This document shows, one piece after another, positions 39,753 to 54,800 of a DNA stretch of 64,000 nt. The notes beneath the pieces were generated by a model, which did not search any database, was not told the DNA's origin, and saw only the letters and a program-made list of their open reading frames with translations. The DNA comes from Crambe crambe (Eukaryota; Porifera; Demospongiae; Poecilosclerida; Crambeidae): NCBI GenBank assembly GCA_963924555.1, contig OZ004583.1, forward strand, positions 9,252,582 through 9,316,581. Reading direction: 5' to 3'. Position numbers and translations under genes: made by a program. Numbering within the stretch: the first letter of the stretch is position 1; each line of letters opens with the position of its first letter.

Positions 39753-42700
39753 ATGGATGATTTTGAAGAGGAGTTTGACAGCACATCTTGCAGCAGTTCA
39801 AGCGAGAGTGGAGGAGGCAGCGGGTGAGTCTCCCGGATATAAATGCAGGCCTGCTCGAGCAGTAAATTGTATTCATAACAATCTACCCATATGCATACTG
39901 GCTGTATTACAGCTGCTGCAACTGTGGTAGTGTTACTAGAGCAAATCATTTGTATACTACTGGCAGGTTAAGCTGTACTTGGCTTCCGTCAATACAAATG
40001 CATGAGCTGAATCTTGATAAGTTCATAGTAGAAGTCCTGTGATAATGATGCAGTTAAGATCCTGCTATTTCAGATTCCCTATGGATCAGTTGCATCACTA
40101 TTGCTATCAATAGGCAACTCAATTTTTTGCATGCCGAGATCATAAGTTGCTTTGTCTGTTATTACTTGTGCAGCATTCTAACACATCTGTTGAACTTTGT
40201 ACTTTCTATCAAAAGAAAGGTTAAGATATCAAATGTGTTGACTTTATTCCCTCACAGCATGTAAGATCTGAACTCCCCTGATAGCAATACACAATGATGC
40301 TATAATCTTGACCAATAACTTTTCTTTTGCCATACCCACATCACACCCACCTGTAGTGAGAGCTCATGTGAAGGAGGAGAGAGTGAGCTGAATGAATCTC
40401 AGGAAGAGCTCAGCGTCTCGTCCTCCCATCTCCTCCCCTCTTCCTCCCAGTCTGGTCCCTCCTCCTCTTCAACCACCAAACGCAAGAGGCTGTCCAAACG
40501 TAAGGGGGTGGGGCTGCGGAAGAAACTGCGTACACACATAGAATCGGTAGAAGAGTTTAACCCTGAGGCTCGAGATGCCCAAAGTGCCGAATTGGAGCGC
40601 ATCAGGCGCCTCAAGTTGCAGCAAAGCATTGGCACTGACGGGATGGAACCTGTGGAAACATCCCAGTCTACTTGCAAGCGGGACCCTGGTTTCATCGGTG
40701 GCCGGGCTGGTGAACGGTTCACTGGGGACCCTGGTCTCATTGGTGGCCAGGAAGAGGTGCTAGCACTGCGGGAAGAGCAAGTTGCTACACAGAAGAGAAG
40801 TTCAAGTCCAGAGATCTTACAGGTGGAGAAGATAGACTTTTCTCACACAGTGGCAAGTGAGGCAAAAGGTCCATCCATCGATCCCATCATCATTGACAGT
40901 GGCTCATCTGATTCTGATGATGCTAGCGTTAATTACCAGGGGCAGTCTCTTCCTCGAGGGGTTGCACATAGTGGTCGCGTCGGAGGTCCTGGGCCGGGGG
41001 GACAAGGGGTGGGGCAAGTCCTGCCTCCTCCTCAGAGAGAGATGCGTGGAAAGTACGATGTGGTAGTACCTCGTCCTGATGGGCGTGTCCTGGTCAACCT
41101 AGGACACTTGCCAAACGAGACTGACGTGTTTCTAGCTCCTCAAATTGCCCGTGTTGCTAAAGCACACCAGGTATTGTTACATTAGCAGTTGAAACCTAGT
41201 TATACCGGTTATCGAACCACGAGGATTATGTGCAATTTTTTCTTGTGGTGGCTATAACTCCCTGAAATACAAAGAGCTCTATATTCAGGGGATCTCCTTG
41301 CAGTACGAGTATTACAGAGAGATCCCAAAGAGGAGGTGCCCCTGAATTAAGGACACCTCGTTAATCAGGACACTCCCAAAAGTTAGAGTAGAGTTACTGA
41401 CAGGTAGCTAGAGTGGTTATCAGTGATTGTGTGGTTTTTAATGAGAAGTCTGTACCTGGGGTTAAATTCTTTGAAGTGTAGAGTAAACAACTCAATGGTG
41501 AAGAATGCTAGACATTAGGTCAAGGCACAATAGTGTCATATCCTGCCTAGTCACCAAAGCATTCACCCGACACCTTGATCATTCGAGATTTCAAACACCA
41601 GCAGAGAGAGAGAGTGAATCAGATACATTAGACTAGAAGAATTGAGTTGTAGCAGTTATAGTGAATGACCAAGGTGCCAGGTGGACTTTTAGCCACCTGA
41701 CTATACACTTAACTAGCTTCTGCACATAAAGTGCAAATGTATCCTTGTCACGTTTATCACATGTTGACTGCTAGTTTGTTTTAGTGGTGTGGTCCACTTA
41801 GCTTACTGGCTGTGATGTGAGAGCTAGAGGTTGTAATGGGTATTTTGCAGGAAGAGCACTGTTGAGTGCTCCTGGAATTCTACCTCAGAGCCGCTATCTG
41901 TCTTTCCTATACCAAATATAGATGTTTTCTCATGACTTCATACCAGCATTTCACCCTCCCCTCCCTCCCACCTCTCCTCTCCCCATTCTCCCCACCTCTT
42001 CTCCCTCTAACTCCCCCCTCTTCAGATTGGCGGTATTCGTTTCCTGTATGACAACATCATTGAATCTCTCTCTCGCTTTCCCTCGTCGTTGGGTTTTGGG
42101 TGCATCTTGGCCCACTCCATGGGTCTGGGCAAGACCATGCAGGTCATTGCTTTCATGGACATTTTTCTCCACTACACTCCCTCACGTTTCATCCTCTGCG
42201 TCGTCCCTGTCAACACCCTGCAAAACTGGGTCAGTGAGTTTGACAAGTGGCTGCCTCCTGCTGATCAAGTCTCGTCAGACACGCCCTCTGATGTGCTCTC
42301 CCCCCGAAGCTTCGATGTGCGAGTGCTGTCCGAGTCAGCAAAAAATATGAATGCAAGACTCGAGGTTGGTAATTGTAGAAGGCCCTTAATTGCCTTACAA
42401 GTCAGGGGCTCCCTCTGTAGAAGCTAATTAAGGCCCTTAATTGCCTCATAAGTCAGGGGTTCTTAGAAGCTAATTAAGGCCCTTAATTGCCTCACAAGTC
42501 AGGGGCTTCCTCTATAATGAGTGGAAATCTAAGGTGTACTTTGTGTATGCTTCAGGTGATAGAGGACTGGCGTCAGTCAGGTGGTGTGCTCTTAATAGGA
42601 TATGAGTTGTATCGTTTGCTCTCCCTCTCTGTACCATCCCTGGGGGGTAACAAGATGGCCACCAAGAAGAAGAAGTCTGGAGCTTACCTCTCCTTGCCAT

Positions 42701-42781
42701 CTTCGTCAGCTGCCACCATTGACCTGGACAGGAACGAGAAAGAAATGGAATCACTCATGGGTACATATTCTGGCTGGGAAA

Positions 42782-42819
<38 letters not shown>

Positions 42820-45800
42820 TCCTCTCCTCTCCTCTCCTTTCCTTTCCTTCCCTCCCCCTCCCTCCTCTCCTCTCCTCTCCTGCCCTCTCTCTCCTCTCCT
42901 CTCCTTCCCTCCCCTCCCCTCCCTCCTCTCCTCTCCTCTGCCCTCTCTCTCCTCTCCTCTCCTCTTCTCTGTATGTAGAAGGCACAAACATCATTTTGGA
43001 TAGGTGCCTGTGGGATCAAAGGTCACGGGGAAGAGATAGTTTTAAAGTGTTGTTTTTATTTGCTCAGCGATCCAGCAAGCTCTGTGCAATCCTGGACCAG
43101 ACCTGGTAGTGTGTGATGAAGGACACAGGATCAAAAACGACTACTCAAACATATCTCAAGCCCTCAAGGCCATCAAGACAAGGTGAGCAGACATACTCTA
43201 CCCGGCATGCACACCCTAATTGTCCTAGTATTTATATCATGTTAGTAAACTCAGTAACTAATGTGACCTTTGTTGGCATGGCAGGCGTCGCATAGTGATG
43301 ACGGGGTACCCTCTACAGAATAACCTGACGGAGTATTGGTGCATGGTGGACTTTGTACGTCCCAAGTACCTTGGAACCAAGCAGGAATTTGCCGATCTCT
43401 TTGAGAGACCTATCACCAATGGTCAGTGTGTTGACAGCAATGCAAAGGTGAGTCATGTCACCAGGAAAATGTGAGCAAGACAGTAGGAAAGTCATGTGAT
43501 GGAAAAATCATGTGATCAAGGAAATCATGTGACGTGTCTACATGAAAGTTATGATCATGACTATAGTTTGTGAAAGTCATGTGACTATATAGCATGTCAT
43601 GTGATCAGTTGAGGTTCACTGATAGAGAAAATTTATTCCCATGGCAGGTCATGTGATATCATGTGACCAATGATTATCTTCACTGTAGGATGTACAGCTG
43701 ATGCGCTATCGTTCCCACGTGCTCCACTCCCTCCTCGAGGGATTCGTCCTCCGTCATGGGCACGAGATCCTCCGCAGCACCCTCCCCCCAAAGTTTGAGC
43801 ACGTGTTGTTCCTGAGACCTTCCCCTGTCCAGGCTGCCCTGTACAATCATGCCATAGAACAGATACGCAGTGGCCCAGGGTCTACCTCCGCTGGTCCCCT
43901 CAAGGCATTCGCTATGTGTAGCAAGGTAGGTAACACTAGAACGTTAGGACAAGTAAGACATGAACCAACACAATCCTGAGTGTCCTGTAGGACAACCAAC
44001 ACAATCCTGGGTGTCCTGCAGGACATAGGGTTAGGACAACAAATAAGACATGAACGAACACAATCCTGATGAATGTTCTATAGGACTCAGGGTTAGTTAG
44101 TTTCTCCCATGGAGTTTGTTGTAAGTCATGGAGTCTTCTGGGATTCTAAAGAGTTGTTTTCCCTTCCTCTAGATCTGGAATCATCCTGACATTTACCACA
44201 CTGAAGTCACTGCACAAGAAGCAAGAAAGGACTCTCCTGTAAGTTACAATCCACCTCTTTCCCTAGCCTGGACTCTTCCATTTTTCAACAGGTACCATTT
44301 GAGGTGGGTGTGTCCAAGCAGATGAGCAGGAATGGTGGGGGGGAGTCGACCATGAAGTTGGAGTGGCCAACGTCCTCACTCCCTGACTATGTCCCAGGAC
44401 AGATCAAAGATGGTTCCAAGATGGTAGTCCTTTTGGAACTGATTTGCCACTCTGTCCACCTGGGGGAGAAGATGCTCATCTTTAGGTATGTCATGATGGC
44501 TGGACAGACAATATCAACAGTGATAAGTAAATGTTATAGCATGCCTTCAGGGTTGTATGTGATTTATCACATGAGCCTGAGGGCAAAGGTGATAAATCAC
44601 ATACTGCCCGAGGTAAAGGCTTGCTATAACTATTTTACAGCCATCTGGTAAATGTTTACATAGCTACAGCTACGGGTCTACAGCTGCATGTCTAGAAAGT
44701 ACTAGGTAGCTATGTGACTAGCTGTATCTAGGCAACTCAATGACCTCTGTAAAGATTTTGGTTACTAGCTAGCTAGCAATTCATGCTTGGGGGGGGGGGG
44801 GGGGGGGGGGGGGGGGCTGCACCGCCAGACTACTAGCTAGCTGGCTGGCTAAATGGACAGTATCATCGATATTGACCTTGAGAAGCTGCCGGTGATATCA
44901 CCTTCTTTATTAAATATAGTAGTAGCTGAGATTGTTCTGCATTGGACTGAAAGATTTCTGTGTAAATTGCATTTTTTGATAGGCCTATAGCTTCAATTTT
45001 AATGTTTCTCTTGTTAAAAAAAAATTTTTTTCAATATTTCTCAACACTTAGGCACCATCAATAAATTTCCAGGGCTGATATAGAAGTGTCTAGACAGGCA
45101 GGCCTAATAAATTGTCGTTGTATAGAGATGTACTATCACAAACCATAAAATTCAATTGGACATGTTATAATAGTAGCCACTTCATATCAACTGTCTGGCC
45201 TTTGAAGTAGCCACAATGTACTAGAATTACAACTGGTGGCTTCCCTTTGATGTAGCACTCTAATAGTTACTCTCCTCCCCTTAAAATACAGTCAGAGCTT
45301 GGCTACTCTCTCCTACATAGAGAAGCTGCTCACTCAGCATCAGATTCCCATTCCCCATTCCAATAGTCCTGGTGGAACTGGAATGCAATTCGCCAATTCC
45401 AAGTGGACAAAGAACAGAAATTTCTATCGTGAGTACATAATATGACTTAAGTATAGGTCAAAGGTCAAATTGTATGGCGGTGCAGGTCTTGATGGGAGTA
45501 CTAATAGTTTTGAGAGAGACCGTCTGATTAACAACTTCAACTCTGCTAGCAACATGGAATGCTGGGTCTTTCTCCTCTCAACAAAGTGAGTGAGAGGGAG
45601 AGAGAGAGAGAGAGAGAGAGATAACAATTGTTGTATCCTCTAGGGCTGGTTGTCTTGGTGTGAATCTTGTGGGTGCTAATCGAGTAGTGGTCTTGGATGT
45701 GTCTTGGAATCCGTGCTATGATGCACAGGCCGTCTGTCGGGTCTATCGCTATGGACAGACCAAACCTTCCTACATCTACCGCCTGGTGTGTGATGGCACC

Positions 45801-48800
45801 ATGGAGAGAAAGATGTACGATAGACAGATCTCCAAGCAAGGAATGTCCAGTAAGAGAAGTGTAATGTTCTATGGTATCAGTCGATGATTGGCTCACTTGT
45901 TCTTTAGATCGTGTGGTGGATGAATTGACTCCAGAGCGTCACCTGACTGTCAATGACATCATCACTCTCATGACCCCTCTGGTGAGCTACTAACAAATCA
46001 CACACCTTTCCAGCTCTTTTTCTATACGGTACAGAATGTGTTGACCACTTTATAGAAGTGATAATTATTGAATAGAAAGATGCACTTCTACTACTGCCGC
46101 TTTATGGTTTGCGCTCTGTACCCTTTAGACCAATTTGCCTGAGCCGAGGGATTTTTCTCCCCACATGAAGGAGTACCAATTTGACCCCGTGCTAGTGGAA
46201 TTGTGTAAGAATTCAGGACACCTCATGACAAAGGTCAGTGAATTAAAACAAACAAAAATAACAACAATAAACAAACAAAACAACAACAATAAACAAACAA
46301 AACAATGACAACGATCTCTGCTGAAGTTACAAGTTTCTTTTGCTCGACTTGCAGCTGCCTTTCAAACACGAATCTCTGTTGCTTGACAACAGGGATGAGA
46401 GGATCACAGAAGTGGAGAAACATGTTGCTCTCAAGAGTTTCCAACAGGACCTCCGATTACTAAGGGGCGGTACAAACCCGGGGACTGTTGGGGGAGGAGG
46501 GGTGATTGGCGTTGGACGAGGAGGAGGAGGAGGGCCGTACCAAGGGCCACAGCTACAACCAAGGAGTCAATCAGTTACTCGGTGAGAAATTTTAGTATTC
46601 ATACTCATGCTTTCTAATTACTGTTATACAGGTCAGAGGTCAAATCTGAACCACAGGTTGTAAGCCACGCCCCTCCTGAAGCCACACCCCATGGAGAAAA
46701 TGTAGTGATTTGCCTTGACTCCAGTGATGACGACGATGAGGAAGAGAGTGCAAGTGACCTGACACCTTTATCCCAAGTCTCTCTGGAAGATGGGAGGACA
46801 CTCAACGCCCCTCGTTTCCTCCCTGGTGGGCATGGCATGTCGCCTCTTGTTCCCCCTCGTGCACAGGTCCTACTCAACCGTTTTCTTGCAGCTGGTAGTC
46901 AAAGGGGTGGGGCAGGGAAAGCCCCTCAACAGACGAGACCCCCAGGGGGTACAACCCCTCCCCCTCAATCCAAATCCTCTCATGGAAACATTGCATATAC
47001 CCAGCTGGATGGCTTAGCTCCATTCTTCTCTCTCCAACAAGAAATTCATGACCTCATCAAGTCAGAAGTGGACATAGACGATCTAACTCCTCAAGGCTCT
47101 CCAATTATGGAACCAATTCCTCCGGAACCAGAGCATGTTTTCCACGCTCTGGAACCAACTTCTCAGGGCATATCAAATCTAGAACCATCATCTCATGATT
47201 CTCCCGTTCTGAGCTCACCCCCTCTCCTTAATGTGGTGAGTGCTGGATCCACACCTGCAAATCTGCCCTCGCAACCCTTTGCCACCCCTCACTCTAGTGT
47301 CACTAAACAGCTGCACCTTACTCCTCCTTCTGGCAAGACCTCTCTCTCCCCTTCCAGCGATAGTGATGGTCTCTCTTCCCCCGATTATAGTCACAGGTCC
47401 AGGGTCCAGCGTAGGCTGTCCAGTTTCAAACCCTCATCTTCTGTTGCACCACTGCCTACCACGCCCATCTGGAAACCTGGTTCTGACTCCACCCCTCACG
47501 AAGGAGTGGGTGTGGTTACCCAGCAAAGTCACAGGCACTTGCATACATCAATCCCTCTCTTGCAACTCTCAGGGCCAGGGGATTCCCCTGCAGGCATGTC
47601 ACAAGAAAGTAATGTACATTCAACAAAAAGTTCGCAGGACAGTAGCAATGGACAGTGCACCTTCTCCATCAAAAGCATCACTCCCTCACCTCGCATCCCT
47701 CTGCTAAGTCCGGTGACAGCAAGACTCCTCTTCCTCTCCACAGGTACATCCCTCCCTTCCAGCCCCCCGGAAGATGTGGACAAATATTTCACTCTCACCA
47801 ATTCAGTTGGAGTGAGTCCACTCACTAACCCTCCTGCTGTGGCTGTCAGTTCCAACAGGTGCGAGGAGTCTCAATCCAGGCTCACACCTTCCACAGGAGT
47901 CAGGCTAAGTACCCAAGAGTGTGGGACATTCTGCCTCCAGGAAAGTGGAGTACCTAGTATCCAGGGAAATGGACCGCTCAATACTCGGGAAAATGGACTG
48001 AGGGAGAGTGAAGCAAAAGAGAGAACCATGGAGGGTACAAAGCAAAAGTTAGTGGCAGTGAGAAGTGGAGGTGGGAAAGAAGAGGAGACTAAGAAAGATG
48101 CAGAAAAGGATAGATGCTTGACAAGTGCTAATGAAGAGAGGTCAAAGGTTACTTCTGAGACATTGGATGAGGAAGAAGTCATTCCAATGTTGTGTTCACC
48201 ACTTCCTCTAGTAAGGCCATCATCAGAAGCAAAGTCACCTGGTGTGTCACAAGCACCATCATCTCTCCCAGCTGCATCCAAGGGAAGTCGAAATAAATCT
48301 TCCACCTCCTCCATTACTGCTAACTCTTGTTCCCAAGGAACAACAGCTCTGATCAGTATGAACTCTTCCTTAAGCAAGACAACAATAAGTAACACGAAGT
48401 CTGCCATGACACAGGTCCAAAGCACACAACCAAAGCTTCAAGTCTTTCAGTCTCATCCTCTATCACTTCCCCCTCCACGTCCCTCCATTACGACTCATCA
48501 GACGAAAGCAACAGTCTCTTTATGTAAAGTGTCAAATGCTGCATCTCTTTTCCCGTCACAGATAGCAACAAGTTCTCCATGTATCACTACTCCTACTAGT
48601 CAACTAATGGATGTATCTTCAACACAGGTCATGAGCTCCACACCCCTTCCTCAGAAAGTAAAGCCAGAGACCATTTGCACCTCCTCCTCCTCCTCCTCTT
48701 TTCCCCTTATTCCTCAACAAGCACCTCCGATACAGGTCCCCTCAAGCAACTCCCCCCGGTCTCTCCCTCCACTGCAACAAGCTACTGGCACCATTCAACC

Positions 48801-51800
48801 CTTCCACACTACTATGACCCCTGCATATCAAGTCACTAACATCATCCCTAACTTCTCCTTCTCACAATCTACTCTGAACAGTGATTCATCTCTGCCTCGA
48901 CAAACCAGCTTCACTTGTCCTCAACACACCCCTCCTCCTGGTACCATGAATAAACCTTCACAATCTCACTCATCAACTCCTCACTTTGACTCCACCTTCC
49001 CAATTAAGCAGCAAACTCCACCCACTACATCTAACCCTTGCACAACAGCTGCTCTCCATTTGGGGATGCCCCTCCCAATTAAGCAGCGAACTCCACCCAC
49101 TACATCTAGCCCTCGCACAACAGCTGCTCTCCATCTGGGGATGCCCCTCCCAATTAAGCAGCAAACTCCACCCACTACATCCAGCCCTCACACAACAGCT
49201 GCTCTCCATCTGGGGATGCCCCTCCCAACTAAACAGCAAACTCCACCCACTACATCCAGCCCTCACACAACAGCTGCTCTCCATCTGGGGATGCCCCTCC
49301 CAATTAAGCAGCAAACTCCACCCACTACATCTAACCCTCGCACAACAGCTGCTCTCCATCTGGGGATGCCTGTAGCATCCAAAATGTCCCAGTCTTCTAG
49401 AACTCTCTCCCAAACTCCACCACCATACAAACAATTCTCTGTGGAATCCATTCTGGCTACTTCATCTTCTCTCTCTTCTAAACCCTCTCTCTATTCCAAT
49501 AGAACTTCACTCCAGACCACACCCACTCCAATACAAGCCACACCCTTCCTGGCCGATGCTAATACATGCCTTGAAATGGAGTTCCTTACAGTAGAACAAC
49601 AGGAGAAGCAGAGAAAAGAACATCCTCACGATCTCCCTCTATGGAACCAGGTGACATCATCTGTCGCCAAGGCAACTCAGGGAAATGCAGTATCTTGTGC
49701 CGATGTCAGCATTTCTGAGTGGTTTGCTTCTTATGGCCCAAGTTTGGACTTCATTTCGTCTCAAGCTGCTTTGTCTGAGCATGTGCAGATGAACACCATC
49801 CGCTCGAGCACAGAGCTCATTGCTCCAGTAATACAGCAGAATTCAGTGACTCTATCTTTGTCTTCTTTGTTGCAAGATGCATGCACCAGTTCCCTCACTG
49901 TGAACCCCTGTGCACGAAATATGTCCCCCATATGGTCCACTATGTCTGCACGTCCTTGCCCATCTGGATATGCAGGGCCTGCACGTCCTTGCCAATCTCG
50001 ATATGCAGGCTCCTTGCCAGCATCAGGACATCAAGCACCTACTACACCTGTGTCCACTAGAGATTCATTAATTACCTCGTCTTGGGAAGAAGAAGTGTCA
50101 ATGTTGGGACGACTCTCTTCTTCACTGCCCTCTGGTGGAGCTTCTAGACAAGTGAGTGTGCCTGATGCTTCCTCAGGCACTAGACAAGTGAGTGTGCCTG
50201 ATGCTTCCTCGGGCTCTAGACAAGTGAGTGTGCCTGATGCTTCCTCGGCCTCTAGACAAGTGAGTGTGCCTGATGCTTCCTTGGGCTCTAGACAAGTGGG
50301 TTTGGCTTCTAGACCAATGGGCATGGCTTCCTTGGGCTTGAGACAAGTGGGTGTGCCTGTAGTTGTCCCTAAAGTCTCGGCTTTAGGACAAGTAACTTCT
50401 TCCAAATTCCCGTCCACAAGATCATCAGTTTCAACCTTGAAACAATGCAACACTTCTGGAATGATTTCCATGGCACCAAAAATAGGAGAAACGAGTGCTT
50501 CTGCCTTCTCAAGGATAACTGCAACCTCAGGGCAGCCTCCCTGTTCTGCATGTCCAGGATCCACATGCTTAAAGCCTACTGGAGTCACAGTGGCTACATC
50601 AGCATATCTTTCATCAATGCCTTCCAGACCAGCTTCAGTAGCCATAGTTACCACGGCTGGTTCAGGAAAACAAATTTCTTCTCTATCTGCATCATCAGGA
50701 CATTTGACTTGTCCCTCAGGGACAGCAGGACAAACCATACCTCTTTCCAGACAGCTTGTTTCTCCCCTGTCGTCAAGACTAACAGGACACGATATGATGG
50801 ATAGTATCCTTAGGACGTCACTACCATCTGACTCAAGACCCAACATAGCAACAGTTACCAGTCGTCAGCAATCTACTTCCCCTTCACTTGTGTCTAGAGT
50901 GTTACCCTTGGAAGGCAATGTGGCACTATGGAAACCATCTTCATGTATCACTTCTACTACCCCAATTCCCAAGTCCACCAGCTCTGCAAGCTCCAGGCGT
51001 TTGGTATCTAAGAATTTGACAGCTGTGCATTCCCAATCATGCCCGTCATCAACTAATAAGACCCACACTCCAAAGGGGGAGGCCATTTTCAAATTCCCAG
51101 TCCCTAGTAGTGAGGGCTACTGCCCTTCATTTTCTAGCAAGAACCTTACTCCAAAGGGAGAGGGGGCATCTCAGTCCCCCATGGTTAAGGAAATTCTCCG
51201 CTCCCCTGTTGCTAAGGGATCTAGTAGCAGTGACAAAACAAGTGTGTTTCAGTTCCCTATCTCCATGGAAGACTCATGGGCAGTGTCTAACCCTCAGGCT
51301 AAAATTGTACCGCTTCCTTCCCACCTGATATCTTCTTCACGAAGCTATGGCTCCATTGGAAGCCCAGGCTTACCTCACAGCTCCATCTCTCTTCCTCCAT
51401 TCTCCAGCAATCTGATATCCCCTCCTGCTCCCCGTGCTGTCTGCTCACCCCTCCCTTCTCCCCTCTCTTCACCAACCATCTCTCCTTCCCCCTATTTGGC
51501 TTCTCTCCTGAGCAGTATGCAACCTCCAGCTGTAACTGCCAGTCCCCTCAGGTCAAATTCTCCACCTGTAACCTCCAGTGCCCTTAGGTCAGCACCTGTG
51601 GAGCGTATGAGGCGACATAGTTCATCTTCTAGCCTGGGGCATGTCTCCCCCTCTGGTGGGGGGACGAGTCCTCTCGTGAGAAGCCAAGGTACCCCCTATG
51701 CCACCGCTGCTGCCTCAGGCCATTCCCAGCAACTTGTTAGTCAGCATGATAAGGGCAGGATCCGAAATGGAAGTGTGTCTTGTGTTTCTCATGCCACACC

Positions 51801-54800
51801 CACTGATGCTCTTCCATCATGGCTGTCTGTGCATCCCACCTTGAAGGAAGTTCTTTCAACAAACGTCCAAGGTCCCCAAGCACCACTCATACAACAACAA
51901 CAACAACAGCAAAAGATGGTACATGGATTCTCAGAGGTACCACTGCCAACGACTACATCTCTGACACACTTGACACCACAGACCACTAACACACACACAA
52001 AACATCTGACACAAGCACCTGCAATAATGCCAGAGACACAGACTAACACATTGATGCCAACTGGGCAAAATGTGCTTGAAAGGGTCCCTCTTCCTTCCAA
52101 CATTTCCTCCATTGTTGGAAGCAAGCTCCAGAACGTGACATCAGTTTCAATACCGTATAGTCACAGTAGCAGTAGAGCAAAGTCATCATCCACCCCTCTC
52201 TCTCTCAGCAGGGAAGCACCCAATAACAGTGTTAAAAGTGTCAGTGGTTGTATCAGCAGTATCAGAAATATCCAGAGTGCTAGCATCAATAGTGTCAGCA
52301 ATGGTAGCATCAACTGTGCTAAGAATGTCAGCAGTGTCCAAAATGGTAATGTCAACAGTATTAGTTTCCAAAGTGGTAACATGAATAGTATCAGTGGTGT
52401 CAATAGTGTTAGCAGTGTCCAATGTGTTACTAACATCAACAGTATCGATGGTGTTGACTATTACGATGACAGTTTTCTGGCTACAGAACTGTTGTCTGAG
52501 GAGATGAACGAGGTTTCCAATCCTCTTAAACTGGAAGATTATCATGCACTGCAAGGTCATCAAATCACTCGTCATAAGAGCTCCAGTTTGACTTCCCAAG
52601 CACCACTCTCTCTTCCTCCACCCTCCCTGCAACAGGATAGTACATCTTTACCCAATGTTTCCACAGTGAAAGGAACTTTGGCTCAACATGTTTCCACAAA
52701 CACGGCTGATCTCCAGACACTTTCTGTCCCCCAACCAAGCAAATTAAGTGATCTAAGTGACCTTTCAACTTCACACGGTAATGGTCTCCGAACCGTCTCA
52801 GTCTCAAAGCAACATAACACTCTGAATGATCCAGAGGCTCTGCACAAGAACATTCCTCATAAAATCAAAGGGTGTTCCCGCACACAACCTGTGGACAAAG
52901 TGAAGAAGAAGCAGTCCCATGTGGCACAAGGACGCAAACCTTTACAAGGAGTTCTCCCTAAGCTGAAAGGGCGTGTATATCCATCTCAAGATTCCAAAGC
53001 ATCTTCACTGAAGAGGTCAGCTTCTGCCAGTTCTTCTCGCCCAAATGACATACATGTAGGCAGTGGTGTTGCTATGCCCAAAGGGAAGGACGTGATTAAC
53101 GATTTGCCACCGACTCTGAGTGAGCAGTTGCAGCAAGTGCTGGACTCTGCTCAAGAGTTTATCAGATTAGAGCAGTTGAGGTCCCAAGGAAACATGGCCT
53201 CTACCTCACAGCAGTCGGAACACTTGGGCAATATCTCTTTGGCTGTTTCGCAGAATGTGCAAGAAGATGGCCACCCTTTGCCACGTTTAGGTGAAGGCTC
53301 TTTATATGTGTCTCCAAATGTCCTTGGAAATTCCTCATCTAAGTCACAGCATATCAGCACCAATTCTTTAACATTGTCCAAAAGTTCTTCCCAACATTAC
53401 TTAGGTAACTCCTTGCCTACATCACAGCAGTGTTGTATGGTGGGTAATTCTGTATCACCACACTTGGGAAGTAACTCCTTGCCCACATCTCCTAACTTTG
53501 AGGGCAACTTTTCCCCTTTGACCTCAAATCTTGATGCTAACTCTTCACAGAGCTTGGGTGTTAGTTTATCGAGGACCAATTCTTTGCCTATTTCACAGAA
53601 CTGCGAAATTAACTCCTTCACTCGGTCACAAAACTTAAGGAATGAGTCCTTGCCAGTTTCACATAACTTAGCGTTGTCAAGGACCAGCTCTTTGCCCGTC
53701 TCACAAAACTTGACATTGTCAAGGAGCAATTCCTTGCCTCTTGCAAAGAACTCAAAGCTGAATTCTTTGCCAGTGCCACTTCAGGATATGGGGAAGAACT
53801 CCTTGAAGGAACCCTCTCTTCCAAAGAAAAAGATGGCTGTCGTTGTTCCCTATAGGAAAGACTCGACTACTACTCTGCTGAGTCAGCAAGATTCAACCAC
53901 TCGCTCGAATTCTTCAAACAGTAAAGTGAATTCTTTGGGATCTACGTCAGATATGAAAGCCCAATTCAACGTTCCTTCTGCTTGGAAGTCACCTGATCAA
54001 TATGCCACTCCCCTTCTCCCAAACACACCCACTTTAAATTCTAGTACGTCGCATTCTGATGTTAATTGTGCCAATTCTGGTCCCACTATTAAAACCTCAA
54101 CTAGCAGCTTTACCAGTACTAGGGCAATGCCATCTCATCCACAAAGGGCAACACCAAGTGGCTTTAAGCTTCAGCAAAATGAAGCTCCCAGTTACACCAT
54201 GGCTGGTCAATCTCTTCAGGCCAACTATCCAGCTCCTGTTAAGAGTGTGCAAACACCTCCACACAGGAAATTGTTATTAAGTCCATCACCAAAGCATAGT
54301 GCAGGGATGTCGCCTTACAAACAACAACCTACTAGTCAGGCAGCCATGTTGAGTCCTCCTTCACAACCAAGTGTAGTGAGGTCGACTGCTAATGCTAGTC
54401 AGGAAGTCATGTTGAGTCAGAGTGTAGTGAGGTCACGTTACCAACAGCCTACTGCTCAGGCAACCATGTTGAGTCCTCCTTCACAACCAAGTGTAGTGAG
54501 GCCACCTTACCAACAACAACAACAACTTAGAGCTAATGTTAGTCAGGCAGCCATGTTGAGTCCTCTTTCAGTGGTGAGGCCACCTTACCAACAACAACCT
54601 ACTGCTAATGCTAATCAGGCAGCCATGTTGAGTCCTCCTTCAGTAGTGAGACCACCTTACCAACAACAACCTACTGGTAATGCTAGTCAGGCAGCCATGT
54701 TGAGTCCTCCTTCACAACAAAGTGTAGTGAGGTCACCTTACCAACAACAACCTACTGCTAATGCTAGTCAGACAGCCATGTTGAGTCCTCCTTCACAGCA

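Noticed and set aside
42487-43019. Long Ser/Leu-, Arg/Glu-type open frames on both strands
   Set aside because: Produced by the CT/GA microsatellite in a RAD54L2 intron; only 42556-42760 is exon.
48973-49451. Minus-strand Cys/Trp-rich repeat protein
   Set aside because: Mirror image of the 78-bp coding repeat in the RAD54L2 last exon.
52161-52632. Minus-strand Thr/Leu-rich frames
   Set aside because: Antisense of the Ser/Asn/Val-rich segment in the RAD54L2 exon; no independent gene signals.
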